Shown here: piece after piece, positions 1 through 8,838 of the stretch
How positions within the stretch are numbered: the first letter of the stretch is position 1
How the letters are laid out: each line of letters opens with the position of its first letter
From: Proteiniclasticum ruminis DSM 24773
GTDB lineage: Bacteria; Bacillota; Clostridia; Clostridiales; Clostridiaceae
NCBI RefSeq assembly: GCF_000701905.1
Contig: NZ_JNKC01000001.1
Span: 372,001 to 436,000 of the forward strand
Direction of reading: 5' to 3'
Length of the DNA stretch: 64,000 nucleotides
Made by a program: the position numbers and the translations under genes
Notes under the pieces: model-generated
Seen by the model: the letters and a program-made list of their open reading frames with translations, nothing else
Database searches by the model: none
Told to the model about the DNA's origin: nothing

Positions 1-2073
1 CACCGCAGTATAGATCAGATTTCTGCTCATGAGCAGCGGAGGCCCCATAAATAATGGAACAAGAACTACTTTGAACTCACTCCCCTGACTCTTATGAATG
101 GTCACTGCATATGCAAGCTCCAGCTCATCTAAATCCTGAGACTCGAATTCAACAATTTTATCCTCATCAAAAAGCACCGATACGGTATTGTCTTCATCGT
201 TGATATCCGTAACATAACCGATATCTCCATTAAAAATCCCTTGTCCTTCAGGTGGTTCACCAAAAGTCCTTTTTACTTTCTTCCACTTTATCATATAGTT
301 GTTTTTGGTCTGCATAACTTTATCACCAATCTGCAAATCAGTGAAACTATGTTTTTTCCTTCTTGGATTCAGAGCCTTTTGGAGCACCAGGTTGAGATTA
401 TATACACCAAGCTCCCCTTTTCTCATGGGAGTGAGTATCTGAAAGTCCTTCACACGGTCCCACTTTTCATTAAACTTCGGAAGCCTTGTAGTCACAAGCT
501 CAATCACTTTCTGCAGTGAATCTTCAGAATCATTTCCTTGTATAAAGAAAAAATCACTTTCTTTCGCATTGAGGACAGGCATTACGCCCGTATTGATCCT
601 ATGGGCATTTGTTGTAATGAAGGACTCTTTCCCCTGTCTGTAGATGAACTGAAGCTTTACTACAGGAAAAGCCCCACTGTCAATAATATCCTCCAAAACC
701 TTACCCGCTCCCACAGAAGGGAGCTGATCCACATCCCCAACAAGAATCAGCCTCGTTTTAGGCTTAATGGCTTTCAGCAGATTGTTCATGAGCATCACAT
801 CAATCATAGATGCTTCGTCAATAATGACCACATCACAATTCAATGTCTCATCTTCGTCGAAAAGCACCTCATCCTCTTCAGTAGAAACACTTAGATCTAT
901 GAGCCGGTGAATGGTTTTCGATTCACGTCCGGTGGCTTCAGACATTCTTTTGGCCGCTCTGCCTGTCGGTGCACCCATGAGCACTTTTTTGCCTGCACGC
1001 TCAAAAATATTCAGAATGCATTTGATGATTGTGGTTTTCCCTGTACCAGGGCCACCGGTGATGATTTCAATACCATTTTCTGCAGCACCTGTGATCGCTT
1101 CAATCTGCTTGTCATGAAAGGAGATGCCATTATCTTTCTCAAAATCATGAATATAGTCTTTCACAGGAATATCAAGCGCATCCACACCTTCCAGCAGAAG
1201 TTCGAGCATATGTTTCGTCACAGATACTTCAGCATACAGATACGGCATGGTAAAAACACCTTCCACATCGTCTATTTTTTCCAGCATCAGCTTTGATTTC
1301 ATAACTTCATGCAGAATATTCTCTTCCAGCTCCTCCCTTCTGACTTCAAGAATGCTTTGTCCTTTTTCAAGAAGCATTTCCTTTGGAATGAAGGTGCTGC
1401 CTTGAGCACAGTACTCATTGATGATATATTTGATTCCGCTTTGGATCCGAAAAGGCGAATCCAACGTAATTCCCAGATTTCTGGCAATCTTATCCGCTGT
1501 CTTGAAGCCGATGCTTGGCACCTCCTCCGAAAGTATATACGGATTCTCTTTGACCTTTGCCACGGACTCATTTCCAAATACCCGATAGATCTTAAGCGCT
1601 TGTTTTGGTGTAACTCCGTAACTTTGGAGAAATACCATAATGTTCTTAACTTCACGCCCTTTGATATACGATTCATAAATCAGCCTGACTTTCTTATCCC
1701 CGATGCCATCCAGCTCTTTCAGCTTCTCCGGCTCATTTTCAATAATACTGAAAATCTCTGCACCAAACTTTTCCACTAGTTTTTTTGCGGTAATAGGTCC
1801 AATCCCTGCAACAGCCCCTGAAGACAAATACTTTTCGATGCCCGCCATGGTGCTGGGGACAATTTCCTCATAGGACTCACATTTGAACTGTTTCCCAAAG
1901 GTTGCATGGACAACAGATTCACCATACAGAACCAAAGTTTGTCCTACGGATATATAGGGAAATGTTCCCAACGCTGTATGCACATCTTGGTCATCCTCAA
2001 TCTTGATGATACAAAATGCACTCTCCTCATTCTGAAATACTATGTCCCGGACTACTCCTTCTAAACGCTCCAT
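1..2073 (-). CDS. recD2: RecD2-type ATP-dependent DNA helicase (3' end outside window)
   Basis: This is a superfamily 1B 5'-3' DNA helicase of the RecD2/YrrC type, which acts in DNA repair without RecBC partners. My translation of the minus strand starts MERLEGVVRDI. It runs through helix-hairpin-helix segments (VAGIGPITAKKL, LDGIGDKKV, SIGFKTADKIA, roughly residues 90-220), Walker A GGPGTGKTT near residue 340, Walker B IIDEASM, GDVDQLPSVGAG, and the late helicase motif YAVTIHKSQGSEF. The long N-terminal part before Walker A is what separates RecD2 from RecBCD-type RecD. About 691 codons lie in the window, so only the last few dozen residues should be missing. The ATG at 2073 has AAAGGAA about 12 bases upstream. 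Confidence 0.93.
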   Translation of the reverse strand, partial: MERLEGVVRDIVFQNEESAFCIIKIEDDQDVHTALGTFPYISVGQTLVLYGESVVHATFGKQFKCESYEEIVPSTMAGIEKYLSSGAVAGIGPITAKKLVEKFGAEIFSIIENEPEKLKELDGIGDKKVRLIYESYIKGREVKNIMVFLQSYGVTPKQALKIYRVFGNESVAKVKENPYILSEEVPSIGFKTADKIARNLGITLDSPFRIQSGIKYIINEYCAQGSTFIPKEMLLEKGQSILEVRREELEENILHEVMKSKLMLEKIDDVEGVFTMPYLYAEVSVTKHMLELLLEGVDALDIPVKDYIHDFEKDNGISFHDKQIEAITGAAENGIEIITGGPGTGKTTIIKCILNIFERAGKKVLMGAPTGRAAKRMSEATGRESKTIHRLIDLSVSTEEDEVLFDEDETLNCDVVIIDEASMIDVMLMNNLLKAIKPKTRLILVGDVDQLPSVGAGKVLEDIIDSGAFPVVKLQFIYRQGKESFITTNAHRINTGVMPVLNAKESDFFFIQGNDSEDSLQKVIELVTTRLPKFNEKWDRVKDFQILTPMRKGELGVYNLNLVLQKALNPRRKKHSFTDLQIGDKVMQTKNNYMIKWKKVKRTFGEPPEGQGIFNGDIGYVTDINDEDNTVSVLFDEDKIVEFESQDLDELELAYAVTIHKSQGSEFKVVLVPLFMGPPLLMSRNLIYTAV

Positions 2074-2180
2074 AAAGATTCACAAGTTCCTTTCAAATCA
2101 TTCATAGCTTTATCATAATCGATATGAGCGCCAGTTTCCACTTTTTGCAGACATCCCTATTATGGAATAAAACAATAAAG

Positions 2181-2226
2181 TTATTCACATGAATAAAGTT
2201 TAATTTGGAAAATCCTGATGTATAAT
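2181..2226 (+). promoter_or_regulatory. nagA promoter with upstream palindrome
   Basis: A perfect -10 TATAAT lies at 2221-2226, with no good -35 hexamer 17 bases upstream. A 16-base inverted repeat TTATTCACATGAATAA lies at 2181-2196, about 25 bases upstream of the -10. That position suits an activator or repressor site, but I cannot assign a regulator. The -10 overlaps an upstream in-frame ATG at 2218, which argues that translation starts at 2275 instead. Confidence 0.5.
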
Positions 2227-2274
2227 AAAAGTAAACCAAAGAATGGTTTTAGAGAGAAGTTAAGAGGTGTACAC

Positions 2275-3402
2275 ATGATATTTAAAGAATTTAACGTCAT
2301 ATTTACAGATCGAATCGAAAAAATGTCCATTCAGGTCATCGATGGAAAAATTGTCTCGATGAACCCTGATTTCAGCAATGATGAGGAAATCATCGAAGGT
2401 AATGACAGATACCTTTCTCCTGGGTATGTGGATATCCATATTCACGGAGCCGGAAACCACGATACAATGGAAGGCACATTTGAAGCATTGGAAACCATTT
2501 CAAATACCATTGCAAAACATGGGACCACAAGTTTCCTCCCCACTACAATGACCGTTTCTGTAGAAGAAATCCGTAAAGCAGTAGAAGCAATTAAAGAGGC
2601 AAAAGGAAAAGTCACTGGTGCAACCATTGCAGGAATCCATCTGGAAGGCCCTTTTATCAGTGAACATGCAATTGGAGCACAGAATCCCAATTATGTAATT
2701 CGTCCCACCAAAGAATCCTTCCTTGATATGGTAGGAGAACACATTGATCTGATTAAAAACATCACCATGGCTCCAGAGGTAGAAGGAGCTCTTACACTGG
2801 CTCCTTATTTGAGGCAACATGGTGTGAATGTTTCCATGGGACATACTGTAGCAAGTTATGAGCAAGCGATGGACGGAATCCACCATGGGTTTAATCACTC
2901 TACACACCTGTTCAATGCCATGAGTCCTTTCACACATCGAACTCCTGGGGTTGTTGGTGCAATATTTGATACGGATGTTACCACAGAAACTATTTCTGAT
3001 GGTATTCATGTGAGTTATCCCTCACTGAGAACCGCGTACAAAGTGAAGGGTTCTGACAAGACCCTGCTTATTACGGATGCCATGATGGCATGCGGCATGC
3101 CTGATGGCACATATTCTTTAGGCGGCCAGAAGGTTATCTCCAAAGAAGGTGCAGCACGACTTGAATCAGGGGCGCTCGCCGGTTCCATTCTGACCATGGA
3201 TAAAGCTGTGCAGAATGTATATAAGAATACAGCTCTTCCTCTTTATGAAGTAATTAAAATGGCTTCGTATAATGGTGCTAAATTTTCAGGAATCGATAAC
3301 GTAAAAGGAAAAATTGCATTGAACTATGATGCAGACCTTCTGATACTCTCAGAAGACCTCGAAGTTCAGCATGTATTTATTGAAGGACGAAAATTCCTTT
3401 AA
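2275..3402 (+). CDS. nagA: N-acetylglucosamine-6-phosphate deacetylase
   Basis: NagA removes acetate from GlcNAc-6-phosphate in the cytoplasm, feeding amino-sugar recycling and glycolysis. The protein has the amidohydrolase metal motif HIHG (H55, H57), HLEGPF with the metal-binding Glu, the MGHTVAS and NHSTHLFNAM histidine segments, and LITDAM with the catalytic Asp. From the chosen ATG it is 375 residues, normal for the family. AGAGGTG at 2263-2269 sits correctly before 2275. An in-frame ATG at 2218 is rejected because it overlaps the -10 box. No nagB or NagR-type regulator is adjacent, so the usual nag operon is not present here. glmS, working in the opposite direction, lies at 41481. Confidence 0.93.
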   Translation: MIFKEFNVIFTDRIEKMSIQVIDGKIVSMNPDFSNDEEIIEGNDRYLSPGYVDIHIHGAGNHDTMEGTFEALETISNTIAKHGTTSFLPTTMTVSVEEIRKAVEAIKEAKGKVTGATIAGIHLEGPFISEHAIGAQNPNYVIRPTKESFLDMVGEHIDLIKNITMAPEVEGALTLAPYLRQHGVNVSMGHTVASYEQAMDGIHHGFNHSTHLFNAMSPFTHRTPGVVGAIFDTDVTTETISDGIHVSYPSLRTAYKVKGSDKTLLITDAMMACGMPDGTYSLGGQKVISKEGAARLESGALAGSILTMDKAVQNVYKNTALPLYEVIKMASYNGAKFSGIDNVKGKIALNYDADLLILSEDLEVQHVFIEGRKFL

Positions 3403-3432
3403 GATGAAGTAAAAAACAATACTAGCCACAGA

Positions 3433-3482
3433 AACATCCGTAGGAACAACATTTCATTGTAACCTGCGGATGTTTTTTTTAA
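3433..3482 (+). terminator. Rho-independent terminator of nagA
   Basis: A 12-base stem (AACATCCGTAGG against CCTGCGGATGTT, one wobble) with an 18-base loop is followed by eight or more T residues. Confidence 0.88.
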
Positions 3483-3907
3483 GAGCCCCAATGGTCCAAT
3501 TACAGTTCCGTATCCGCCCCATTACTCAGTACAGAAAGAAGTTCGGAGACAAAATCTCCAGTCAGGTTTGAAGCGTCGTCTTCTTGGCTTTTAAATAGCC
3601 TCTCAAATTGTAATTTAGGCGGAAGATCAATAATCTCTAAATTTTTATTGTATAACGATAAAAATATGTTATAATTCAGTAATATGCATTGAATTGATTT
3701 CCTTCTTCCATTTTATGTATCACGCCTCAGCCCTAAGTGCACTCTCAGAATTCTATTGAAAAGAGAAAATATAGAACTTAAACAATTCTGAATTATCGGC
3801 AAAAAAATATGATTGAAATCCTTTTGATACTACAATGAAATCAATACGATGTATACTTTATTTAGAACATCAAAATATGTAAAGGAGGTGAATGGGAACA
3901 TTCTTTG
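3483..3907. other. Gene-free gap with a possible decayed coding remnant
   Basis: The gap is very AT-rich in its right half. On the minus strand one frame is open for 70 codons, 3712 down to a TAA at 3500-3502. It encodes a peptide with stretches such as LEIIDLPPKLQFERLFKSQ and GDFVSELLSVLSNGADTEL. It has no ATG, GTG or TTG start and an in-frame stop just upstream, so it is at best the tail of a decayed gene. I do not recognise the family. AAAGGAGG at 3881-3888 belongs to the next gene. Confidence 0.4.
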
Positions 3908-5659
3908 ATGGATGTTCTCCTCACTATGAAATGGACAGAGACAATCAAGAAGCAAATTGCCGGTCTAGGAAGCAGTGTTATCCGCTTTCCTGTTACAGCA
4001 CTTCTATCCTTCACACTCATGTCTCTATTGATCACATTGAATGAAATGAATATTGACGGTTCCGGAGATCGGGAGCTCATTGAAAGGCTTGCTATGGCCA
4101 CAGCCATCGGTATGCTGTTCAGCATCTCCATGAAACATATTTATGAAGCCAAATTGGATAAGCATAACAGTCTTCTCATGGTTTCAGTACCTACAGCTGC
4201 AATTACGTTTTTATACTATTTATTCTTCACGAAAGATATGGATATCATTCGGGGTATCCAATTTGCCGGCGCAATCGTAGCACTCATTATCGGTATTTTT
4301 TACAGCTTAAAAGTGCTTCATCCGAAACAAGCCTATGAAGCCTATGTAATTCGTATATTCAGCGGACTTTTCCTCACAATTTTATACGCAGCCGTACTTT
4401 TCTTCGGAATATCGGCCATCATTTTCACCATCAATTCACTTTTCGATGCAGAAATTGACGGGAAATGGTTCTTCTATTTCTTCCTGATGGATACCTTCAT
4501 TTTTGGAGCACTCATGTTTCTCTCAAAACTTCCTGAAAGAAATGAACCCTTTGATGATGCTCCATATTCCAAAGGGTTAAAGGTACTGCTCCTGTATATC
4601 GTCATCCCACTTATCACAATTTATACAGTAATATTGTATGTGTATTTTGCTAAAATCCTTATGACAGCTGAATGGCCAAGAGGACTTGTTTCAAATCTAG
4701 TTCTATGGTATTCCGTAGTTGCAGCAGCTGTAATCTTCTTTATTACACCAATTTTAAAGGAAAACAAGCTGGCTAAAATTTTCAGGACATGGTTTCCAAG
4801 AATTATTCTGCCCATTCTTGCAATGATGTTTGTCTCCATCGGGAAAAGAATTCACCAGTATGGCGTTACTGAAAACAGATACTTTGTTGTACTGCTGGGA
4901 TTGTGGGTTCTTGGAATCATGGTCTATTTCATTCTGATCAAGAACGGAAATAACATCATCATTCCTGTGACTCTGTCCATCATTGCAATCATCTCTGTAT
5001 TCGGTCCTCTATCGGCTTTCAACGTGTCTGCTTTCAGCCAGAATCAGAGGTTTACAGCACTTCTTGAAAAAAATAATATGCTGGTTTCCGGGGAAATAAC
5101 CCCTGGTTCGAACCTATCAAAAAGCGATCAGGAAAACATATCCAGTATCGTTCAGTATTTTGAAAACAGAAATCTGGACAAACTGAAATATATCCCAGAA
5201 TCCTATACCTATAATGATTTCAAGACTGTTTTCGGTTTTGAGAAAACCTATGACTACTACACCCCGGATTCTAGTTATTTCTATGTGAATACAGAGGTCG
5301 AATCTTCAGGATTTACCGTCGGAGGATATGATTATCTCATCTTTGTGAATAACTATACGCAACCAAAATCAATTGATCAGCTCACAGCAAGGTTGAAAGA
5401 CATGACCACGGTAGTTCTTGATGAGAACGGGACCACGCTTCTCGAAGAGAATCTAAGTGAGCGGTTGGCAGCCATTGCTGAAGAGCATAATATGGCAAAT
5501 AACGGAAAAACCATCAGTAAAGAGGAGATTTCATTTATTCTCGAGAACGATCAAGTTGAAGTTAAAGTAACACTCCGTGAAATGTCAGGCAGAAAGGAAG
5601 CAGATGATACTTACATTTTTGAACAGCTCAGTCTGGTTCTGCTTGTGAACCTCAAATAG
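3908..5659 (+). CDS. DUF4153 integral membrane protein
   Basis: This is a 583-residue membrane protein of the DUF4153 family, function unknown. The first 370 or so residues contain about ten hydrophobic segments, starting with the RFPVTALLSFTLMSLLITL helix. The family-typical VFGPLSAFNVSAFSQNQR block follows, then a soluble C-terminal region of about 200 residues, probably outside the membrane. The start is uncertain. The strong AAAGGAGG at 3881-3888 is 19 bases from this ATG and 16 from an in-frame TTG at 3905. It lies much closer to an out-of-frame ATG at 3892 that opens a 46-codon frame. The later in-frame ATG at 3929 is another option. The gene stands alone and ends at a shared terminator. 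Confidence 0.8.
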   Translation: MDVLLTMKWTETIKKQIAGLGSSVIRFPVTALLSFTLMSLLITLNEMNIDGSGDRELIERLAMATAIGMLFSISMKHIYEAKLDKHNSLLMVSVPTAAITFLYYLFFTKDMDIIRGIQFAGAIVALIIGIFYSLKVLHPKQAYEAYVIRIFSGLFLTILYAAVLFFGISAIIFTINSLFDAEIDGKWFFYFFLMDTFIFGALMFLSKLPERNEPFDDAPYSKGLKVLLLYIVIPLITIYTVILYVYFAKILMTAEWPRGLVSNLVLWYSVVAAAVIFFITPILKENKLAKIFRTWFPRIILPILAMMFVSIGKRIHQYGVTENRYFVVLLGLWVLGIMVYFILIKNGNNIIIPVTLSIIAIISVFGPLSAFNVSAFSQNQRFTALLEKNNMLVSGEITPGSNLSKSDQENISSIVQYFENRNLDKLKYIPESYTYNDFKTVFGFEKTYDYYTPDSSYFYVNTEVESSGFTVGGYDYLIFVNNYTQPKSIDQLTARLKDMTTVVLDENGTTLLEENLSERLAAIAEEHNMANNGKTISKEEISFILENDQVEVKVTLREMSGRKEADDTYIFEQLSLVLLVNLK

Positions 5660-5664
5660 ATTCG

Positions 5665-5704
5665 AAAAGCCTCATCTTCACCGGAAGATGAGGCTTTTTT
5701 TATT
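5665..5704. terminator. Terminator between convergent genes
   Basis: A long perfect stem AAGCCTCATCTTC / GAAGATGAGGCTT is followed by T8 on the plus strand. It ends the DUF4153 gene. The minus-strand side has only a short T run, and the convergent hydrolase gene ends inside the T tract. Confidence 0.85.
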
Positions 5705-6251
5705 CAATGCATATACCATTGGTCCTTAGAATGTGAAACGCACTCTCTGAAGCTTCAACACGATTATGCCCAGGTCCATCAAAAGTTGCGACAAGATCTT
5801 TCATCACTGAAACCTCTATAACAAGATTCTTCTCTGATATATAGGACTTCAGTGCTAGGGCTAAGTTCAGCACACAAATATCAGTACAGCATCCTATGAC
5901 TGAAACCTTTTTGTATTGAGAGAGTTTGTCCACCAGGTAAACCCTGAAAGATTCAGCTTGAAAGGCATTTATAGAGTTCTTCTGAAAAGAGGTATGGGCG
6001 AAAGGCTGGAGTCTTTCCACTACCTCCGCCTCCCTTGTCCCCCTAATGCAATGGACGGGAAAATCACAAAACTCTGAAGAATCCTCATCATGAGCATCTG
6101 AAACAAATACAATATCTCCAGAATAATTCCCAAGATAAGTTCTGATCGGTTCAATGATATTTTTAACGTGATCCGATGCAAGAGCTCCTTCTTCAGCAAA
6201 TCCATTCAACATATCAACGACCACAACCAATTCATTTGTTGATTTCAACAT
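5700..6251 (-). CDS. Nicotinamidase/isochorismatase-family cysteine hydrolase
   Basis: This 183-residue cytoplasmic hydrolase has the D-K-C triad D13 (VVVDMLNGF), K91 (FQKNSINAF) and C122 (GCCTDIC). It also has a metal site D52, H54 and H67 (DAHDEDSSEF...FPVHCIRGT). The metal triad and the PVHC-GT-EAE segment are features of PncA nicotinamidases, which make nicotinate for NAD salvage, rather than of metal-free isochorismatases. Substrate is inferred only. I start at the ATG at 6251, eight bases after GAGG. A GTG at 6260 is in frame but too close to that site. It is convergent with the DUF4153 gene, and its stop lies in the shared terminator. Confidence 0.8.
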   Translation of the reverse strand: MLKSTNELVVVVDMLNGFAEEGALASDHVKNIIEPIRTYLGNYSGDIVFVSDAHDEDSSEFCDFPVHCIRGTREAEVVERLQPFAHTSFQKNSINAFQAESFRVYLVDKLSQYKKVSVIGCCTDICVLNLALALKSYISEKNLVIEVSVMKDLVATFDGPGHNRVEASESAFHILRTNGICIE

Positions 6252-6299
6252 GGATATCACCTCATCTTCACCTTACACTAAAGACTAGAAAAAATCATG

Positions 6300-6331
6300 A
6301 AAAAAAGACTCAGAATATGAGTCTTTTTTTA
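6300..6331 (-). terminator. metK terminator
   Basis: The stem AAAAGACTCA / TGAGTCTTTT around GAATA, followed by A/T-rich sequence on the minus strand, lies directly after the metK stop. Confidence 0.8.
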
Positions 6332-6333
6332 AA

Positions 6334-7527
6334 TTATTCGCTGATCTCTTTCAGCGCAGCTTTGATGTCCTCAACTTTATTCAGCTTTTCCCAAGTGAGA
6401 TCCAGATCATCTCTTCCGAAATGTCCATAAGCGGCAATTTGTCTATATATCGGCTTACGCAAATCCAAGTCTCTGATGATAGCGCCTGGTCGTAAATCAA
6501 ATACTCTCTTTACAACCTCAATAATTACTTCATGAGATACTTTTTCTGTGCCAAAAGTAAATACTTCAATTGATATTGGTTTGGCTACACCGATGGCATA
6601 ACTGAGCTGAATTTCAAGTTTATCCGCAACGCCTGCGGCAACAAGATTTTTAGCAACCCATCTTGCAGCATAGGCAGCAGATCTGTCTACCTTTGTTGGA
6701 TCCTTCCCTGAAAATGCTCCACCACCATGACGTCCGTACCCACCATAAGTATCTACAATGATCTTTCTTCCAGTTAAACCAGAATCTCCCTGGGGACCTC
6801 CCACGATGAACTTTCCGGTAGGATTGATGAATATCTTCGTTTCTTCATCCATGAGGCTTTCTGGAATTACGGCGTTAATCACCTGCTCTATCAGATCTCT
6901 TCGAATTTCTTCCTGTGTAACATCAGCTCCATGCTGTGTGGAAACTACAACTGTGTCCACTCGGACTGGTTGGTCATTCTCATCATATTCTACCGTTACC
7001 TGAGTCTTTCCATCGGGACGGAGATACGTAAGTGTTCCATTCTTTCGAACCTCTGCAAGGCGTCTGGCAAGCTTCTGGGCAAGATTGATCGGCATAGGCA
7101 TAAAGTCCTCTGTCTCGTTGGTCGCAAATCCAAACATCATACCCTGGTCTCCAGCACCTGTTTGAAGCAGTGCATCTTCCTGCCCTTCTCTTGTTTCAAG
7201 GGAGGAGTTCACCCCCTGAGCGATGTCAGGAGACTGTTCATCTATAGATGTAAGAACGGAGCAAGTCTCCGCATCAAAACCATATTTTGCTCTCACGTAT
7301 CCAATCTCAGTAACAGTTTTTCGTACGATTTTCGGAATGTCCACATAACATTTTGTAGTGATTTCTCCCATAACCATGACCATCCCGGTAGTCACCGCTG
7401 TTTCACACGCAACTCTTGCATCTGGATCCTGCTCCAGTATACTATCTAAAATAGCATCAGAGATCTGATCGCAGATTTTATCAGGATGCCCTTCAGTAAC
7501 GGATTCAGATGTAAATAATCTTTTCAT
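6334..7527 (-). CDS. metK: S-adenosylmethionine synthase
   Basis: MetK makes S-adenosylmethionine from methionine and ATP. The 397-residue protein carries GHPDK near the N-terminus, the [10 protein letters not shown] nucleotide loop, [13 protein letters not shown] and the signature GGGAFSGKD. The ATG at 7527 follows CAAGGAGG with good spacing. A longer in-frame start at 7569 is rejected because it lies inside the riboswitch terminator. Expression should fall when SAM is plentiful, through the SAM-I riboswitch directly upstream. Confidence 0.97.
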   Translation of the reverse strand: MKRLFTSESVTEGHPDKICDQISDAILDSILEQDPDARVACETAVTTGMVMVMGEITTKCYVDIPKIVRKTVTEIGYVRAKYGFDAETCSVLTSIDEQSPDIAQGVNSSLETREGQEDALLQTGAGDQGMMFGFATNETEDFMPMPINLAQKLARRLAEVRKNGTLTYLRPDGKTQVTVEYDENDQPVRVDTVVVSTQHGADVTQEEIRRDLIEQVINAVIPESLMDEETKIFINPTGKFIVGGPQGDSGLTGRKIIVDTYGGYGRHGGGAFSGKDPTKVDRSAAYAARWVAKNLVAAGVADKLEIQLSYAIGVAKPISIEVFTFGTEKVSHEVIIEVVKRVFDLRPGAIIRDLDLRKPIYRQIAAYGHFGRDDLDLTWEKLNKVEDIKAALKEISE

Positions 7528-7550
7528 AGTATCCTCCTTGTTTTTGGTGC

Positions 7551-7582
7551 AAAATAAAAACCTCTTCACAATAAGAAGAGGT
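7551..7582 (-). terminator. Riboswitch-controlled terminator before metK
   Basis: The stem ACCTCTTC / GAAGAGGT is followed on the minus strand by TTTTATTTT, 24 bases before the metK ATG. Its loop carries CTTAT, which can pair with ATAAG of the aptamer P1 3' strand. This gives the expected switch between terminator and antiterminator. Confidence 0.88.
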
Positions 7583-7598
7583 GTCCTTTATCTACAAC

Positions 7599-7702
7599 TC
7601 TCTTATCTTGCAACCATATGTTGCAGGAATTGGCACCACGCATTTCACTGCAGGTTGCCGGGTTTCACAGGGCCCTTTCCCTCCACCTCTCTTGATAAGA
7701 GT
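7599..7702 (-). promoter_or_regulatory. SAM-I (S-box) riboswitch aptamer
   Basis: Read on the minus strand the region has the S-box core: P1 CTTATC / GATAAG, the AGAGAGGTGGAGGGA segment, GGCCC...GAAACCCGGCAACC, GGTGCCAATTCC and the closing TTGCAAGATAAGAG. It sits between a predicted promoter and a terminator hairpin just before metK, the classic S-box arrangement. Confidence 0.96.
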
Positions 7703-7713
7703 ATTCAATTTTT

Positions 7714-7742
7714 TTCATAAAAAAAGACAGCAATCATAACAA
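7714..7742 (-). promoter_or_regulatory. metK/SAM-I leader promoter
   Basis: The minus strand has TTGTTA, a 17-base spacer and TATGAA. It would start RNA just before the S-box aptamer. The hexamers overlap the terminator of the upstream tRNA gene. Confidence 0.55.
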
Positions 7743-7753
7743 TTGTGTCTTTT
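7722..7753 (-). terminator. Terminator after tRNA-Tyr
   Basis: The stem AAAAGACA / TGTCTTTT on the minus strand is followed by a T-rich run, immediately after the CCA end of the tRNA. Confidence 0.7.
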
Positions 7754-7754
7754 G

Positions 7755-7839
7755 TGGTGGAGGAGAGTGGATTCGAACCACTGAAGCAACTTGCAACAGA
7801 TTTACAGTCTGCCCCCTTTGGCCACTTGGGTACTCCTCC
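7755..7839 (-). tRNA. tRNA-Tyr (GUA), copy 1
   Basis: The 85-base gene includes the encoded CCA. Acceptor arms GGAGGAG / CTCCTCC pair perfectly. The anticodon loop reads ACTGTAAAT with anticodon GTA. A long variable arm is present, as expected for bacterial tRNA-Tyr, and the T loop is GGTTCGAATCC. Its sequence is identical to copy 2. It has its own predicted promoter. Confidence 0.97.
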
Positions 7840-7862
7840 CTATTGTGTACAACTGCCTTTTT

Positions 7863-7891
7863 ATACTACAACAGTCATAAGGTTTTGTCAA
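7863..7891 (-). promoter_or_regulatory. Promoter of tRNA-Tyr copy 1
   Basis: Minus-strand TTGACA, 17-base spacer, TAGTAT, located between the two tRNA genes. Copy 1 can therefore be transcribed independently of copy 2. Confidence 0.65.
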
Positions 7892-7916
7892 TAAAATTAT
7901 AGCTTCGAAAGAATAA

Positions 7917-8001
7917 TGGTGGAGGAGAGTGGATTCGAACCACTGAAGCAACTTGCAACAGATTTACAGTCTGCCCCCTTTGGCCACTTGGGTACTCCTC
8001 C
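7917..8001 (-). tRNA. tRNA-Tyr (GUA), copy 2
   Basis: This is an exact 85-base repeat of copy 1, with the same acceptor stem, GTA anticodon, long variable arm and encoded CCA. The flanks differ, so only the tRNA itself is duplicated. Confidence 0.97.
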
Positions 8002-8046
8002 CTAACCTATTCTTTTCAGATGCCAGTAACTGAACTGACAAAGATT

Positions 8047-8075
8047 AGTATATAGCCTGGAGGACTATATTTCAA
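8047..8075 (-). promoter_or_regulatory. Promoter of tRNA-Tyr copy 2
   Basis: Minus-strand TTGAAA, 17-base spacer, TATACT, about 45 bases upstream of the mature tRNA 5' end. Confidence 0.6.
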
Positions 8076-8169
8076 GGGTTTTTTGAAAAATAAAATCAAA
8101 AATTTTCTTCTCCAGAGCCATTTCCAAGGTTTTTAAGCACCATACCCTATGTTGCCCAAGTGGTTTCAA

Positions 8170-8204
8170 GAAAAAAAATACTCTCTGAAACCTCAGAGAG
8201 TATT
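8170..8204 (-). terminator. Terminator of the tdk-upp operon
   Basis: The 12-base perfect stem AATACTCTCTGA / TCAGAGAGTATT with a four-base loop is followed by T7 on the minus strand, just after upp. Confidence 0.92.
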
Positions 8205-8208
8205 TGAA

Positions 8209-8838
8209 TTATTTTGTGCCGAACAGTCTGTCTCCAGCGTCACCCAGACCTGGAACAATGTACCCGTTCTCATTAAGCTTCTCATCAATGGAAGCCACAA
8301 AGATATCCACATCAGGATGGATTTCTGAAAGAACTTTAATTCCTTCTGGTGCAGCCACAAGACCTACAAACTTGATGCTCTTGGCTCCACGTTTCTTCAG
8401 CATATGGATTGCATCCACTGCAGATCCCCCTGTTGCCAGCATTGGATCCACAACAATCACATCACGCTCTTCAATGTCCTTAGGCAGTTTGCAGAAGTAT
8501 TCTACAGGCTGAAGGGTGCTTTCATCACGGTACAGGCCAATATGTCCCACCTTTGCTGCAGGTACAAGTTTCAGCATACCGTCCACCATACCGATACCAG
8601 CTCTTAAAATTGGGACAATGGCAAGCTTCTTGCCAGTGATGGTTTTGCAGTGGGCGATGGCCACTGGTGTTTCAATATCCACATCTTCCATCGGCAAGTC
8701 TCTCGTTACCTCATAAGCCATGAGAGTTGAAATTTCTTCCACAACTTCACGGAACTCTTTAGACCCAGTATTCTTATCACGGATGATTGCCAGTTTGTGC
8801 AGGATTAAAGGATGGTTGATTTCTGTTACTTTGCTCAT
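8209..8838 (-). CDS. upp: Uracil phosphoribosyltransferase
   Basis: Upp converts uracil and PRPP to UMP in pyrimidine salvage. The 209-residue protein has the PRPP-binding loop [12 protein letters not shown] and the family C-terminus [17 protein letters not shown]. The ATG overlaps the rpiB stop by one base (TAATG), which suggests translational coupling. It is the last gene of the operon before a strong terminator. Upp closes the same cluster in Bacillus. Confidence 0.96.
   Translation of the reverse strand: MSKVTEINHPLILHKLAIIRDKNTGSKEFREVVEEISTLMAYEVTRDLPMEDVDIETPVAIAHCKTITGKKLAIVPILRAGIGMVDGMLKLVPAAKVGHIGLYRDESTLQPVEYFCKLPKDIEERDVIVVDPMLATGGSAVDAIHMLKKRGAKSIKFVGLVAAPEGIKVLSEIHPDVDIFVASIDEKLNENGYIVPGLGDAGDRLFGTK

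Noticed and set aside
241..1779. Plus-strand frames opposite recD2
   Set aside because: The minus strand encodes all RecD2 motifs without interruption; the plus frames match nothing.
2218..2274. Longer N-terminus for NagA starting at 2218
   Set aside because: It overlaps the TATAAT box and has no ribosome binding site; the ATG at 2275 has AGAGGTG in the right place.
2260..3197. Several open frames on the minus strand opposite nagA
   Set aside because: They are shadow frames with odd composition (Cys/His/Phe-rich) and no binding sites.
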